Part shown: positions 35,096 through 47,600 of the stretch, piece by piece | Layout of the letters: each line of letters opens with the position of its first letter | Numbering within the stretch: position 1 is the stretch's first letter | Source: Branchiostoma floridae | Lineage: Eukaryota; Chordata; Leptocardii; Amphioxiformes; Branchiostomatidae | Length of the DNA stretch: 64,000 bases | Assembly (NCBI RefSeq): GCF_000003815.2 | Contig: NC_049981.1 | Location: 20,764,505-20,828,504, forward strand | Reading direction: 5' to 3' | Translations under genes and position numbers: made by a program | Notes under the pieces: model-generated | What the model was told of the DNA's origin: nothing | The model's database searches: none | Seen by the model: the letters and a program-made list of their open reading frames with translations, nothing else

Positions 35096-35100
35096 AGTCG

Positions 35101-35354
35101 TTAACCCTTAAACTGCCAGAGTTTCAGCCCTATAAAATGCTATCAGTGCCAGGGTTGGCCGCTTACCTCCCAAAAGAAACCCCCGAACAATGCCCTAACA
35201 AAGTCCCTAACTTCCGGGGTTCGTGCGCCACACGCGCACGCGCGCAAAGCTGCTACTTCGGGGGAATACGCTATCCCGGATATATCCGGGTGCGGCACAC
35301 AGGGCATGTATATGTGTGCCGGATATATCCGGGTTTTGGCAGTTTAAGGATTAA
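35101..35354. mobile_element. piggyBac-like MITE with TTAA ends, 254 bp
   Basis: TTAA at both ends (35101-35104 and 35351-35354). Terminal inverted repeats: CCCTTAAACTGCCA on the left, TGGCAGTTTAAGGA on the right. The interior contains several copies of the palindrome CCGGATATATCCGG. TTAA target sites and CCC-starting ends are the piggyBac signature. No transposase frame. Confidence 0.8.
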
Positions 35355-35359
35355 GAATG

Positions 35360-38115
35360 TAGCTTGAGATGTTTTGTACAATATAGTATGATCAAAATGC
35401 ATAAGAAAATGAAATTCTCAACAATAGACAAAAATGTAAAGTGAGGGAACTTTTCCTGATATGAGGAAAATATATTTCTATCGTCACTATATAAACAACA
35501 ATCTAAGATAAAGTGGGATTCATCTTCAACCTGATTCAATTTAAAGAACTTTTGCCTTCCTGGTTTAACAAGGAGTTTTTGGCAGCTGATTCGCAGCTCA
35601 GTGATGCTAGCCCCTTGTCGTTTGTTCGGAATTTTAAGGTACTCTTCTTCATTGAATATCAAACAAAACTCAAATCATTTTGGCCATTCATGAGTAATTT
35701 CATTATGTTGGAAAATCGCCGGATAACAAGGTCTGCATACAATCCGACATTTTGGTGACAGCCTGACACCTTCCCCAGGGCCTGCGCGTTATTGGTACTA
35801 TTCCACACTCGAGCCGAGTAAGGTCTCACAACACAGTATTTATAGTAGATCGGGTATGAAGTAGTGCGCCGCAGTACTTGAAACGTTTTTTCAAGGCTGT
35901 GGCACAACAGCGAGGTGGAAACTGTGTTAAATTGTAGAAGATTACATCAGCTTTGGGACCGTATAAGTTGAATCAAGATGCTTGTGCGGTCGGCGTTAAT
36001 TTGCGCCTTGATACTCTTGCCGCTGCTGCCTGTGCGTTGCCGTTGGCTGCAGTTCCATGACCTACGCTCGTAGGACCTGCGCTTGAAGTCAAATAAAAAT
36101 GGCTTTTAAAAGAGGCCGAGCCGGCAAATTCAAGCACATTTTAAAACATTTTGTAGGCTATTCCCTGAACTTAAACATGATTAATCTTGTTAATCGTCTG
36201 TGCACCTTGCTATAGATTTCGAGGCGTCGAACCTTCTCACTTTGGTGCCCTTAACCATATAAATCCCCATATGCAAAATATAGTGTCATGCCACCTTAAG
36301 ACGTCGCAGCCAGCAATGCTGCCCCAAAGATAAAGAACACATTGTGATCGGCACTACGTGTATGACATTATTCTTTATGTTTGGGACCGATTTTAACGGC
36401 GCCCCTGCAAAGTAATGATCAAGTGATTGGGTTTTGTTGGACATTCATTGGAGCCTTAAAGCATACATCATAACTATGCCCCTAGCTATATTTGAGCTTT
36501 ACCAATTCAGAACTTATCATATCATATCATGTCATGTGTAGATGATTTGAGCAAATTTAAGGAGATTGAAATCTTTAAACCCTGCAAAGCCGTCGTAAAC
36601 ACCAAAGAGACAGGAGTAATTTGACGGATTTTCCTGAAACGTAATTTGAAGTAATCCAGAAGAAATACGTAGTAAGCTCTCATTTGTCTAGATTAAGAGA
36701 AGGGCCGCAAAGTAACGGACAGGAAGATGTAGATGGATTGCCAAGTTGTCAAGCCTGAGAGCGGGGGCTTGCATTAACAGACAGCAGATACTCTTAGATT
36801 CATTACTTTACCGTGCTTTTCTAAGAAATGGAATCCCATTATTTGACTCGGTGTCCTTCAGGATTCTAATTAAGGCCGGCGGAATGGTAAACCTGATAGT
36901 GAAAAATGAATACATGTGTCGCTGATAGATAACAGTGCTCTATTGATGAAATGAACGCTGAACATCATTACTTTATGCCACTCCAACCTTTGCCAGCCGC
37001 CACTCGTACATGGCGAACCCTAGGGGGATAAGACTTTGGTACTGGATATCTTTGAAATCACGTTGCAAAGCCACGTGTAGGACACCGATGGCAGCCCGGG
37101 CCCTTCCTTTCGCCTTGCTGGACGGTTTGAGAAGAGAATTTCAACACTTCACGAGGGCGGCGACATCGCCGCAACCGCATTGCGACGTAGAAATTGGGAG
37201 AGATAGTTTACAGACATAGATCAAATCAAACTAGAGTTTGTCATACCTCCATGAAATAGACTTTATGCAAATGAACATTTGCATGATTTATGCATGGTGA
37301 TGTTCACCTTCAACTAACACATGTCACAAGTGTAAAGTTCCCATTATTTACCATCAAGTGGTTGTGCCATTTTGTATTGATTATGCTAATCAGTTCCTCG
37401 TTTGCATGCTTGGTATCTGTTTTATGTTTTACCTGTCATGAATTACATGTGCTACATTAATCCCAGTTATGGGATTATACAATTCCCTTAATGGTTATGC
37501 AGATTAAGCCCTCATTTCCATATTTATCGTATATTTTTGCACATTCATGCCTAAAATGGTGGGAATCAGTCGTTTATTTGTTCACATATCCTCTTTGGAA
37601 TGTTTGGTCAAAAATGCTCTTGCAGTTACAAAATAACATATCAAGGGGCTCAGACCTGTCCTATCTTGTCCTGACGTCAAAACTATTTGCCATCCAAATG
37701 TCAAGATCATATTATGTCCTGGGCAAAGACACAATGACAAAAAATGCTGTGATAGAATATCATAATCAAAAGAAATCAAACCTATTTTTTTTCCATTGCA
37801 GGGCACTGTCTCTCAAGAATTTTCGACCAGAACTCCGGTCTTCTTCATGATGGCTGACCATTTTACTCAAGACACGTGACGTGTGGCGTCAGCAACAGGT
37901 CAAAGGTGGTTGGAAGTCGATATCTATCCCGCATGTGTTATGATGTGTCAGTGGCCGATAAACGTCACAGTGTTGACATTTTTCGGTCCAGTTTTCAGAT
38001 GCATAACCATGTATGGTTCCTCCGTATTAAGTAAGCTGAAGTTTGAGAGTCAGAGAAAAAATGTATGCAATTAATTTCGTCATCAAATACATACACTAAA
38101 TAGTACATAAACCAC
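35360..38115. other. Intergenic DNA without a supported gene
   Basis: The plus-strand frame 37491-37850 (119 aa) has no recognised domain. ATATCATATCATGTCATG at 36517-36536 is a short simple repeat. No repeat element with clear ends was seen. Confidence 0.4.
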
Positions 38116-38121
38116 TTAACT

Positions 38122-38412
38122 ACAATAATTTCATTAACGATATCGACTCAGAAGTCTAATCAGGCAAAGCAGAGAAGGAATTACGTTAAGAAGCAGTAAA
38201 ATATAGACGTACGGGGAAAATAGAATTGAATGGAGTAAATGTCTACAATAAATGTCAATATCAACTACGAACGCTAAGTATATAAGCATCTTTGTCACAA
38301 TTATCTCATTAATGCTATCGGATTTGAAATCTGAATTAGAGAACACCGGAAAGGAATTAATCTACGCATTAATTAAATACAAAGGTATGGGTAAAATGGA
38401 ATTGAATTCTAC
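38122..38412. repeat. Diverged tandem duplication, about 115 bp copies
   Basis: Copy one, 38122-38232, starts ACAATAATTTCATTAACGAT and ends AATAGAATTGAATGGA. Copy two, 38297-38412, starts ACAATTATCTCATTAATGCT and ends AATGGAATTGAATTCTA. Block order is preserved (AAGTCTAATCAG / AAATCTGAATTAG; GAAGGAATTA / GAAAGGAATTA). Confidence 0.7.
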
Positions 38413-38419
38413 TTGAAGC

Positions 38420-40600
38420 CCGCAGAGGGAAAAGAGGAATACTGCCATTATCTCAGTGTGGAGTCGATTAATCTTCACATATCGCAATCCTCATAATGTT
38501 AGCATTTGGGTCTGAAAGATGTGGTATCACCATGTTTGATGTTACCAAACTTTAAGGTAAACCGATTACTTCGCTTCAAGGCAGCAGTCAGGAGGCTGGT
38601 ATCAAATTTATCTTGCTTCCCTTCACCGGGGAGCCTCGTGGGCTCGGTAGGAATGTTTTTGACTCGTTTTGCATCTGCGTGAGGCTACGAGGTCAGGTAG
38701 ATACCTGGTCTGTGAGTTTCATCACCACAAATCCGGATTTTTTATATAGAATCCCCGTTTATACTCAACATCGGATCTAGGAAGGGATTGTCTCCTGCAA
38801 GCTGAAATCGGATTGAAAGGGCAAATGAAAAGGTTAAGGAAGAGTATTCAAGGACGCAGTTCAACTGTAACGTTCGTATTACGAAGATTAAACCTTCACT
38901 TGCCGTTGCTGCTGTCTGCCTTACTGAGATGGGTTATTGTTACAACATAGCCCCGCTTTTCATAGCATTCAGTCTTTAGTCTCAACTTCAACAAATGGAA
39001 AACATTTTCAACCACGATGGATTCAGGGAATCATGAACGAAATGATTTTGCTCTATAAGGGGTGTATTTTATGGTTTTATAATTTTCTATGGTGATACCA
39101 AAGATATTGGTATTGCTTTGCGAAAGGTTGTTTTGAAGGTATGTAGTTTTCGCTTGTATTTTGTTGGGAAGCAAGCGCACACTTGAAATAGGTAGCATAT
39201 CATCTACCAGAGCACGATTTCTAACAAAGAACCCGATGAACGCTGTTACTTCTTTATACAACTCTACAGGTTTGTGCCATTCTATGACAGAACCGTTAAA
39301 GAAAAATAGCCTAAACTAAAGTCCTACGCCATTAACATTCTCACTGCCCATCTGAACCCACTCAAAGAATTCAATAGCCTGTTCTTAAAAAGAGTCGCTT
39401 CAGAAAAGTAATTTCCGATTGCGCGTACCCCAAAAGCAATGCGTGACAAGGTACTCCCACTATCTTCACGCTCCAGCAAGGGCATCTCAGTTTGCTATTT
39501 CGAAAGTGTACTCTTAGCTCCGCCTCATGGCCTTATTGAACTCTTGATATACAGCGTACTATCGACGTACAAAGCAATATCTTGTAGCGCGCGTCCTTCC
39601 ACAGAGTGACCTTCTTCAGCACTCGTCATCGGATACAAAAACATCACACACCATAAATCATACCGGCAATGAGAAAAACCCTGAAACGCGCCCATGCCAT
39701 GATGAAATTCGAATGTGGTGAAAGCATGAATAAGCTAACATTGAAACCAAACTAAGAAAGTACACTTAGTTCCTATTCTCTTCAAGTGTATTCACTGTAA
39801 TTGACAGTTCAGCAGACTTCTATGCGCAGTGCCGTTCAAGCCAGATACGTATAAGTCAAACATGCTTCCTTTCATCTGTCCTGCCAGGCGAGGGATTGTG
39901 CTCAGTTACATCCTTTTATTAGGGTACAAGACCTACTATCTTCAGACGTCATCCCGAAGTAATCTGTAAGTCCTTAATCTGTAATCCCTTGCCCTGTACT
40001 TCTGGTAAGAAGATATTGCCCTCTCCTTATCATTCTACACGACTACCCTACTTAAAAGAAAACCGATATGACGACAGCATCTCTGATAGTCACGTATGAA
40101 ACCATAAACCATAGGTCATCGCTGTGAAAACTCACTGACTGACCTTTCTAGTTAATGGTCCAAACGACCTGCTCTCGATGCCTGATCATCTATCAACTGA
40201 CCACAAGCCGAATAAAAACCCACGTGAGAATTGGAGATGCGTGTGTTTCTGAAATTTCTAACCCGGACGAAAATGGGCTTCGCATGAAAGAGCATGGACA
40301 TCAATGCTGTTCTGCAATGAAGGGCATACAGGGGAAATAAAGTCATGCATAGACTAACTCCTAACTTTTGTCATTTGAACCACGGGCAATTTCTAGATCA
40401 ATGAGATCATCGAGGGCCACCAACCAAAAAAATGAAAGTGAAGGGCAGTATAGAAACATCATCACCATCATCACCGCGTTAGAAGTGTAACGTATAGCGT
40501 ATATATATATAGCTGGGGCAATATCTATTTGGTGCAATCTGACTCAATGCCAACGCTTTATCATCAGGCCGTATCTTTTCACCTTTAACATGTAGCTGCC
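38420..40600. other. Intergenic DNA without a supported gene
   Basis: No supported coding exon on either strand and no element with clear ends. ATCATCACCATCATCACC near 40458 is a short trinucleotide-like run. Confidence 0.4.
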
Positions 40601-40605
40601 ACGAC

Positions 40606-40632
40606 CCTCACCTCACCTCACCTCACCTCACC
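40606..40632. repeat. (CCTCA)n microsatellite
   Basis: Five units of CCTCA (CTCACCTCACCTCACCTCAC). Confidence 0.9.
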
Positions 40633-40954
40633 CACAGTTACCACATTGGTTCAGTCAGTCTTCTTTCACATCACGCTGCCTCTGGGCGTGTCTCTGTTAG
40701 AATTCTTTACATGTGCACCAAAGCTTGAGTCTTTCTGTATCCCTTCAAGTAGCTGGATTTCCGCAAGCTTGCTGCTCCCTAAAATCTATTGGAAAAGTAC
40801 GGCACGCAGAATAGGATCCAGAGTTCAGACGTGTTGCTGGTATCAGAAAAAAAATTCACGGGTCTTAATGTCAAGCTTAAGTGTGCAAATGTTGACACAC
40901 TGGCAGCACCAAATCCGTAGGTGTTTTTGGAACCTTTAGACAGATTAGCCATGA

Positions 40955-41065
40955 GGCTCGGTGGGCGTCACTCCACCGTCACAGGGGGCAGGGGCATGGC
41001 GAGTATCGAACTCAGAACCTACTGATTCTGATTCCAACGATCTAGCCGTTGCGCCACACAGAAAC
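40955..41065 (-). mobile_element. tRNA-derived SINE head fragment
   Basis: On the minus strand, TGTGGCGCAACGGCTAGA matches an A box and GGTTCTGAGTTCGATACTC a B box, with the usual spacing. The flanks do not form an acceptor stem, so it is a SINE head rather than a tRNA gene. Confidence 0.6.
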
Positions 41066-41349
41066 ACTGGTATCAGAAAGGTCTCAACTTTGTGAATTCT
41101 TTACCAAACATGTATGCTGTCACAATCGACCGAGTTCGAACCTTTTTCGGCAAACTTGCAGGCTTGGTCATCGTGTTAATCTAGATAGTTTATCTGATAA
41201 TGTTGAACTACAAATTGCCGTCGATATCTTCTGAATATAATTTTAGGAGATCACTACTCACTCAAATTTACATTTAAAAGTCAAAGTGCGTCTAGCTCTG
41301 TTTGACTGATGTACACGTTTGTAAAGCATATATGGAAATCACCCCATTA

Positions 41350-41490
41350 AAATATAGCTTTTTGCTGAGCGCTCAGCATTTGGGAAAGAGTATGATAGTT
41401 GTACGCACAGTCAACAACTCAGTGTACTAGCCCCCTGATGTAGTGATTGCACCACTCTTTGCAGCTCGCGGCCCTATGCAACATTTTGTA
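41350..41490 (+). mobile_element. SINE family B body fragment
   Basis: GCTCAGCATTTGGGAAAGAGT and GTAGTGATTGCACCA match the body of the SINE at 30200-30465. The tRNA-like head is missing. Confidence 0.55.
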
Positions 41491-41499
41491 TAATTGGCA

Positions 41500-42640
41500 A
41501 ACACAGATTACTTATTCATTCGCTTCATATGTATTGCTAAACTCATGTATTAAAACAATACCCCTCTTATGGCGTCACAATGATTGACCGCCGCTTATAA
41601 GCCCCTGCTTTCTACATCATTTTAAAACTACATACAGCCCCTCCTGGTCTTCATACCTACGCCATCAGGATTTTGCAAGGAAGCTTTCCCATTTTTCTAG
41701 TGGTAAATAACTCCCGTGGCAGCAACAATGGGCACAAAGAATACCCTCCATGATCGTAATGGTGGCATTAAGGAAGCTGACATAAAGGAGCGGTGGGTCT
41801 CCAAAGGCATTACCGGTTTAGATGTTAATGGAATGATAGAGCCAACGGGCTGTTATCTTCACAAAGCAATACGTCACCTTCTCCCTGTATTACCTGATCC
41901 AAGCCTTTCTGTTCTAGTTAAGCAACGCCACAATCCCGCTTGGGCGCCGACCTCGCCGCGACACAGAGATTTGAAAGAGTACTCGACGAATTCCACAGTA
42001 AAAAAACGCTTTGTGTGTTTAGTCGCCTTTTCAGTCATACTTATACGTTCTGCTATGATATTCCATTTACGATTTTAAGGGTAACACAAATTCCATTTAG
42101 GTCACAGCGAGATCGTGGCTCGGTCTCCATCTAGAGGAATTGGAGCCTAATGGACGAATCTGTCGTCCAAATCGATACTACAAGGAAGTGCTCCGTAATA
42201 CTTTAACCACCTGTCCTTTGTTGTAAGACGTAAGAACCCAGTCGACCTTGCGACCTGTGTACGCAAAGATGCCGCCGTTCCTTATGTAGTCCATTAGCGG
42301 CGTACCTTGGAGATGGTGATGAAGAGACAGGTCCATTGGAAAAGTGTCTGTACTATCTTCCAGGGTAGTCGTCACGGCAACTTTCGGTGACATCAATTTA
42401 TACCCCTGTCCGTGGGGTAGAGATGCAGGATCTTGTGTGCGTGACGTCCATGCTAATTTTGGTCGTTTCGTTACAGACGGGAATGGTAGATGGAAGGAAA
42501 CGAATCATACGCTTGGACATGGCTGTAAAGTGACTGCAGTGCTGACATCCGGTTGGAAATATTTGTCCACACGATCTGAGTCTTTTTTCCCCACAAAACA
42601 CATGTTCGTTCAGACCCTTGTACTGACACATAGGGAAGCA
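41500..42640. other. Intergenic DNA without a supported gene
   Basis: The plus-strand frame 41716-42078 (120 aa) is open but shows no domain, no signal peptide and no splice context. Treated as chance. Confidence 0.4.
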
Positions 42641-42654
42641 GGTTTCCTCCCTGT

Positions 42655-42832
42655 TTCACTAGCCCTTCTCTTTTTAAGTGCTTGAGGCACTTCTTCGACC
42701 ATGGACTCCCCATTTTAAGTACCTCCAGAAAGACGGGTGCAGCCCCAATCGAGATGTCCTACCAGTTACTAACTGATTGGAACCAGGATGTCAACTGAGA
42801 GGCTGCCACTAGTTGAGCTACAGGGACATTAT
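42655..42832 (-). mobile_element. tRNA-derived SINE, family A (copy 1)
   Basis: On the minus strand: CCTGTAGCTCAACTAGTGGC (A-box region), GGTTCCAATCAGTTAG, then GGGGCTGCACCCGTCTTTC, AAAATGGGGAGTCCATGGTC and GTGCCTCAAGCACTTAAAAA. Head and body match copies at 43808-43975, 50425-50600, 55200-55400 and 56870-57062. Confidence 0.7.
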
Positions 42833-43807
42833 CATACATAACGTGTACCCAGTATTCTGTTGAGTGATTGGTTTACCCTTCTATGCTTGCCACCAACATG
42901 TGTTTCACGCTGGAAGACTCATGAGTAACTTCAGCCAGAACCATCAGTGGGATTAACAGCCCACGTACCGGTTCAGTAGATCCCCGCTGTTGGCCCGAGG
43001 CGTTGATAGTGCAGCAGTCCATCACATGACTTATTTATACGGGATTGCGAGTGGAGAACATTGGACACGGTCCGTGCTTTCTCCCGGCAGACATCATTTA
43101 CGTAACTCACGCTATAAGCATCATTTAGATTACCGTTATAGCACCCCACTTAATGGCCTGCCAACATTCTACTATACCTGTTGTGGCTGCTGTCCAAGTA
43201 TCTTTTATAAAACTCGTGCCCGCAACTGTAATAGAAAGGCGATAACAAACGATATGAAACTTTTAATGACACCTCAGTAGAACTTTCCAGTAGTTCAAGG
43301 GCGGTGATTACCTTTGATCTACAGTCCAGACTAAGTGTCCAGGCACGCACCCACAAACCAACTACAGTAATTGAATAGAACTCTGTAACAGTGTGTGCTC
43401 ACCTGTGGGTCGACATTTAATTACATGTTACCAAGCTGCGGTATCTTACACGTACCGTGTATTTCCCACGTGCAATCCCGACTGCAAGCGGGACTGCTCA
43501 CTCCGTTATTTGATCGATGAAGGAGACCACAAGTCTTGAGCTTGCGAAGTTTCAAAGACTGATTCCCAGCAGCTAAACCTACACTAAGCTCTCAGATTAA
43601 GAAAGAGTCGAAGCAATGCCACGCCGTTTGTCATTACACTGACTCTCATATAAGTCAAGTAAATTTCTGAGCATAGAAATGATGAAGCTCGCGCCGAAAC
43701 ACGGTCATTGCACTAATGTGATTATAACAAAAGTATTGTCAGCCATTGTAAATGTTTACACCTAAGGGTTACCGACTGACTTGGAATATGTAAAGACACA
43801 TTATGAT

Positions 43808-43975
43808 GTCCCTGTAGCATGACTGGTAGCAGCTTCAGAGTTGAGTTCCTGGTTTCAACTATCGTTACATGTAGTTGATAACTGGAAGATGTGGGTTCAA
43901 TCCTGGATAGGACCTCCCGGTTGCGACTGTACCCGGCTTTCGGAAGGGACGCAGATTGAGGGTCCCGTGTCAATA
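43808..43975 (+). mobile_element. tRNA-derived SINE, family A (copy 2)
   Basis: GTCCCTGTAGCATGACTGGT at the head, GTGGGTTCAATCCTGG as B box, CCCGGCTTTCGGAAGGGACG and GAGGGTCCCGTGT in the body. Confidence 0.7.
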
Positions 43976-44039
43976 TGGTAGGGATAACATTATCCCTCCG
44001 TTTAAAATATACCCTGGTACTGAAATAGCAAGGAGATTA

Positions 44040-44135
44040 AGAATAATGGAGGTTTTTTTTTTACATTGCTGGTGTGTTACCCCCATAGCTTGTGTGTTAC
44101 GCCGAAGGGCGGTTATACCGGCTATATAGACGCAG
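44040..44135 (+). repeat. Dispersed repeat with TATA core (copy 3)
   Basis: After a short poly-T, GTTACGCCGAAGGGCGGTTA and TACCGGCTATATAGACG; see the copies at 28650 and 29925. Confidence 0.55.
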
Positions 44136-44612
44136 ATGCAGAAGAACAAAAGAAACCTTCAATATCATATGTTCTATCAAACTAATTATTTTCGGAAGCA
44201 AGGAGATTTGATGACCTATGTGACACTATAGGCACTTCCAGTGTCTGAACGAACGAATTACAGATTATACACAGGCATATTTATAGGTCTGACTCTTTCA
44301 GGGTCAACCAACAAGCATGACGGCTGTTAAGTCACGTACAAGCACGTTATCAAACCATAGATATACTTAAAAGATGGCTTATATTATTTGAAGTAAAACT
44401 ATCTTCTTCTTCCTTCCAGCTTTCTCTTGGGCATCCTACATGAAGCCACGGTGTACCTGACCTACGAACCGACAGTAGTTTTTCAAAACTAATTATCAAA
44501 AGTTTGCTTGACATACGAGTAAACAATAAAGACTAATACATTCTTCTACAACCAACATCTGCCACCCAGACAGTTTTGGTAAACCATATAGTCATATTTT
44601 GTTGTCAACAAA

Positions 44613-47600
44613 ATGGCCGACATTTTCGAATTCGTAGAAAACTCAACACGGTCGGACAACAACCAAAGTTCTAACATAAACTGGACGGTATCTACCGCCA
44701 CACGACTAAAACAGTCCGTACCGGTTATCGCCTTATTTGGAGTGTCGTACTTCCTGATCTTCGCCCTGTGTGTGGTCGGCAACACCCTGGTGTGCTTCGT
44801 CGTCATCAAGATCCCGCGCATGCGCACGGTGACCAACTACTTCATCCTGAACCTGGCCGTGAGTGACCTCCTGGTGGGGATCTTCTGTATGCCCTTCACT
44901 CTGGTGGACAACATCGTCCTTGGTGAGCGCCTTTCAGATAGCTAAAAAAAGATGTGCTTTGTATGTTGCAATCCCAGACAACAAGATGTAAAAGAATATC
45001 TAGCTTAATAATTACATTTTTTCCAATTAAAAAATAGCATTTCAATATCAAGTATTGGCCTTTGTCAAAATGGCAGTTAACGTTACATTACGGTTATGAC
45101 TTAATTTTGCACAACTAGGTGTCATATGCGAAATCATTACCTTCACAAAGAAGGTTCACATAACACCTTAGGTGTGTATGTATAGTTTTGTTTTGATCAT
45201 CTGGAAGGTGAGCCTCAAAAAGAGAATAATTCAAGAAGAGGATGACAGATCTTCATAGTTTTGGTTTCATATGACACCGGATCTCTAACAATTTATCTAT
45301 GTTGAGAATGCTTAGAGATCGCAGTAGTTTCGCAGAAACACCGATTCCTAACAACATGGCTCCAAGATCATTTGATTAACATGACGTAAGTATGGCACGT
45401 ACTATGTTACTGGTAATTCCCTACAGAGCAATGAAGAAGACTTTATAATGATGTGCAGGTAACGTTAATCAACGCCACCGTTTCTGTACGCCTTCGCTGA
45501 TGAACCAACTCCCGTAATTACGAGTGACTTGTGTAAGTGCTCCGGTATAACTAAAGACCAATCGACCCAGAAGGAATGAGATCAATTTATTATTGACTTT
45601 ACGTAGACTAAGAAACAGGAACTTGACACGACAGACGACACAGTATGTTAACTTAACATTTCTTCGAATCTGCAATGTAGCAATATAAAGACCGTATTAA
45701 AGGTCTTTCAACATTTGTTACACAGTCCGAAAAAGTATGCGAACCAGTTCCAATGAGGTAACACACCAGGGGCCCAAAATCAACAATGACTCTTGTCTTC
45801 CCAAGACCTAAAAGCATTCCAAATATCATCACAATCCATTGAGGGGTTTTTGAGTAAGGCTGATCTAAAACTTCTGGAACCCAGACACAGGAGAGAGACA
45901 GAGAAAGGGATACACCCAGAACGGTGCCTCGGTTTTCGAATTTCCAGGAGATAGAAGGCCAGGAGCGTTCTGTTGTAACATCATCAGCAAACATGTAAGG
46001 GCAAAACTACATCTCGCAAGCTCAATGCTGACCTTGGTATGAGCCTTAGTGTAATTGGAGAGGAAGAAAAATTCAATTGAACTATATTATCAGCAATATC
46101 CAATCAACTGAAGGTCTGCAATCGACAAATTCAATTTGCCAAATTGCAGCAGGAATCTCAGGTATGAGCTGTTCTATAGCTCTGGGTACAAACAATTTCC
46201 TCTGAAGGTCAGAGGAACCGGCCGTTTTGATTGCAGACGCAATTTTGTGACCTGGACGAATTTAGTCATCCGGGACAATACACTTTTGGGTTAGTTTTGT
46301 TTGTTACCTCCATGAAAACTGGAGGTTTAGATTTTTATCTGTCTGTGTGACACTGTGTTTGTGGGCTTGTGGGTTTGTGTTACCGGATATTTGAGGTCAG
46401 CATAACGTTAACTTAGAACCTCTGCATGGATTGTGACCATAGTTGGTATGTGGATAGGTCTGGGGCAGACAAATGTCAAAGTCGATTATAGGCTTCCTAA
46501 CGACTGATCTTGCACTGCAGCAAAGCTTACGGTTTTTGCCCTTGACGTTTTTTTATTTTTTGTTTTGTAGATAGCTCTGCTTTTTCTTGATATCAGAAAA
46601 AAAGTTATAAATTTGGACCCTGTATATAGCAGCTTGTTTGTTATCAAATATCAACTAGTGACACATTGCCATTTTTCCTGGAGTCAATAGATGAAATATA
46701 ATGATACATATACAGCAACTGAAATACACAGCAAAGCGTACTGTAATAGTATCAACACATCAGAGAACGCTTTATTGTTATTTTCCCCTGTAGGTTGGCC
46801 GTTCGGTGACGTGATGTGTCGCCTTGTACCCTTCATGCAGACCACCTCCGTTATAGCTTCGGTCTTCACTCTTCTGGCTATTGCAGTGGATAGGTAAGAG
46901 TGTCCTCTGTATGAAATTGTTAGACGCCTTAGGCTTAAGGGCCTCCTTATACAGCATGGAAACTTTGGGGAATAAGCAGTTTGTAACGAATGAGAAAGTA
47001 GAAGAATGAAAAAAAATGCTTGTTTCTTCAACCGTAGCTGTATAATTCCATCATACGTCATGCTGGAACACCCTCTACACTACCACTGGCACTGCCAACG
47101 CGACTACCTTCTTCAAAAGGAAAGTCAGGATTGTCTAGGTGGCCTTTACATGTGCAGGCAGTGCCAGGCACTGACCCTGAACTCTTCCAAATGTTAACAC
47201 TAAAGACTCTGTAGACGCCATTCTAGACCATACAATTAGCTTGTATGCACTGGGAACATTGTTATTGATTGTTATTCTGCCCTTGCCAACTTCCACTTTG
47301 TATTGTCTATGACTCTGTCAGAAGACTAAATCCTTTCACAGCCACAGGCTTGCTGGGCAGCCCTTGCTGTGTGTGCTAAACAGCCAAACCAATAGATAAA
47401 TAAGATAAATGCTATCATGAAAAATAATTTTTTCATCATTTTCTGGCTTTTGCCTTACAGATTCTATGCAGTAGTGCTTCCTACGAAGCCAAAGCTGAGC
47501 GTGAGCCAAATGGTGAAGGCCGTCACCACCATCTGGGTGTTCGCCTTGTCCGTGAGCCTGCCATTGATCATCTTCAAGCACGACACGGAATACCCGGACC

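Noticed and set aside
40955-41065. Possible tRNA gene on the minus strand
   Set aside because: A and B boxes are present, but the ends do not pair into an acceptor stem and no clear anticodon arm forms, so it is called a SINE head.
41716-42078. 120-aa plus-strand open frame
   Set aside because: Open by chance as far as I can tell. No domain, signal peptide or neighbouring exon that would extend it.
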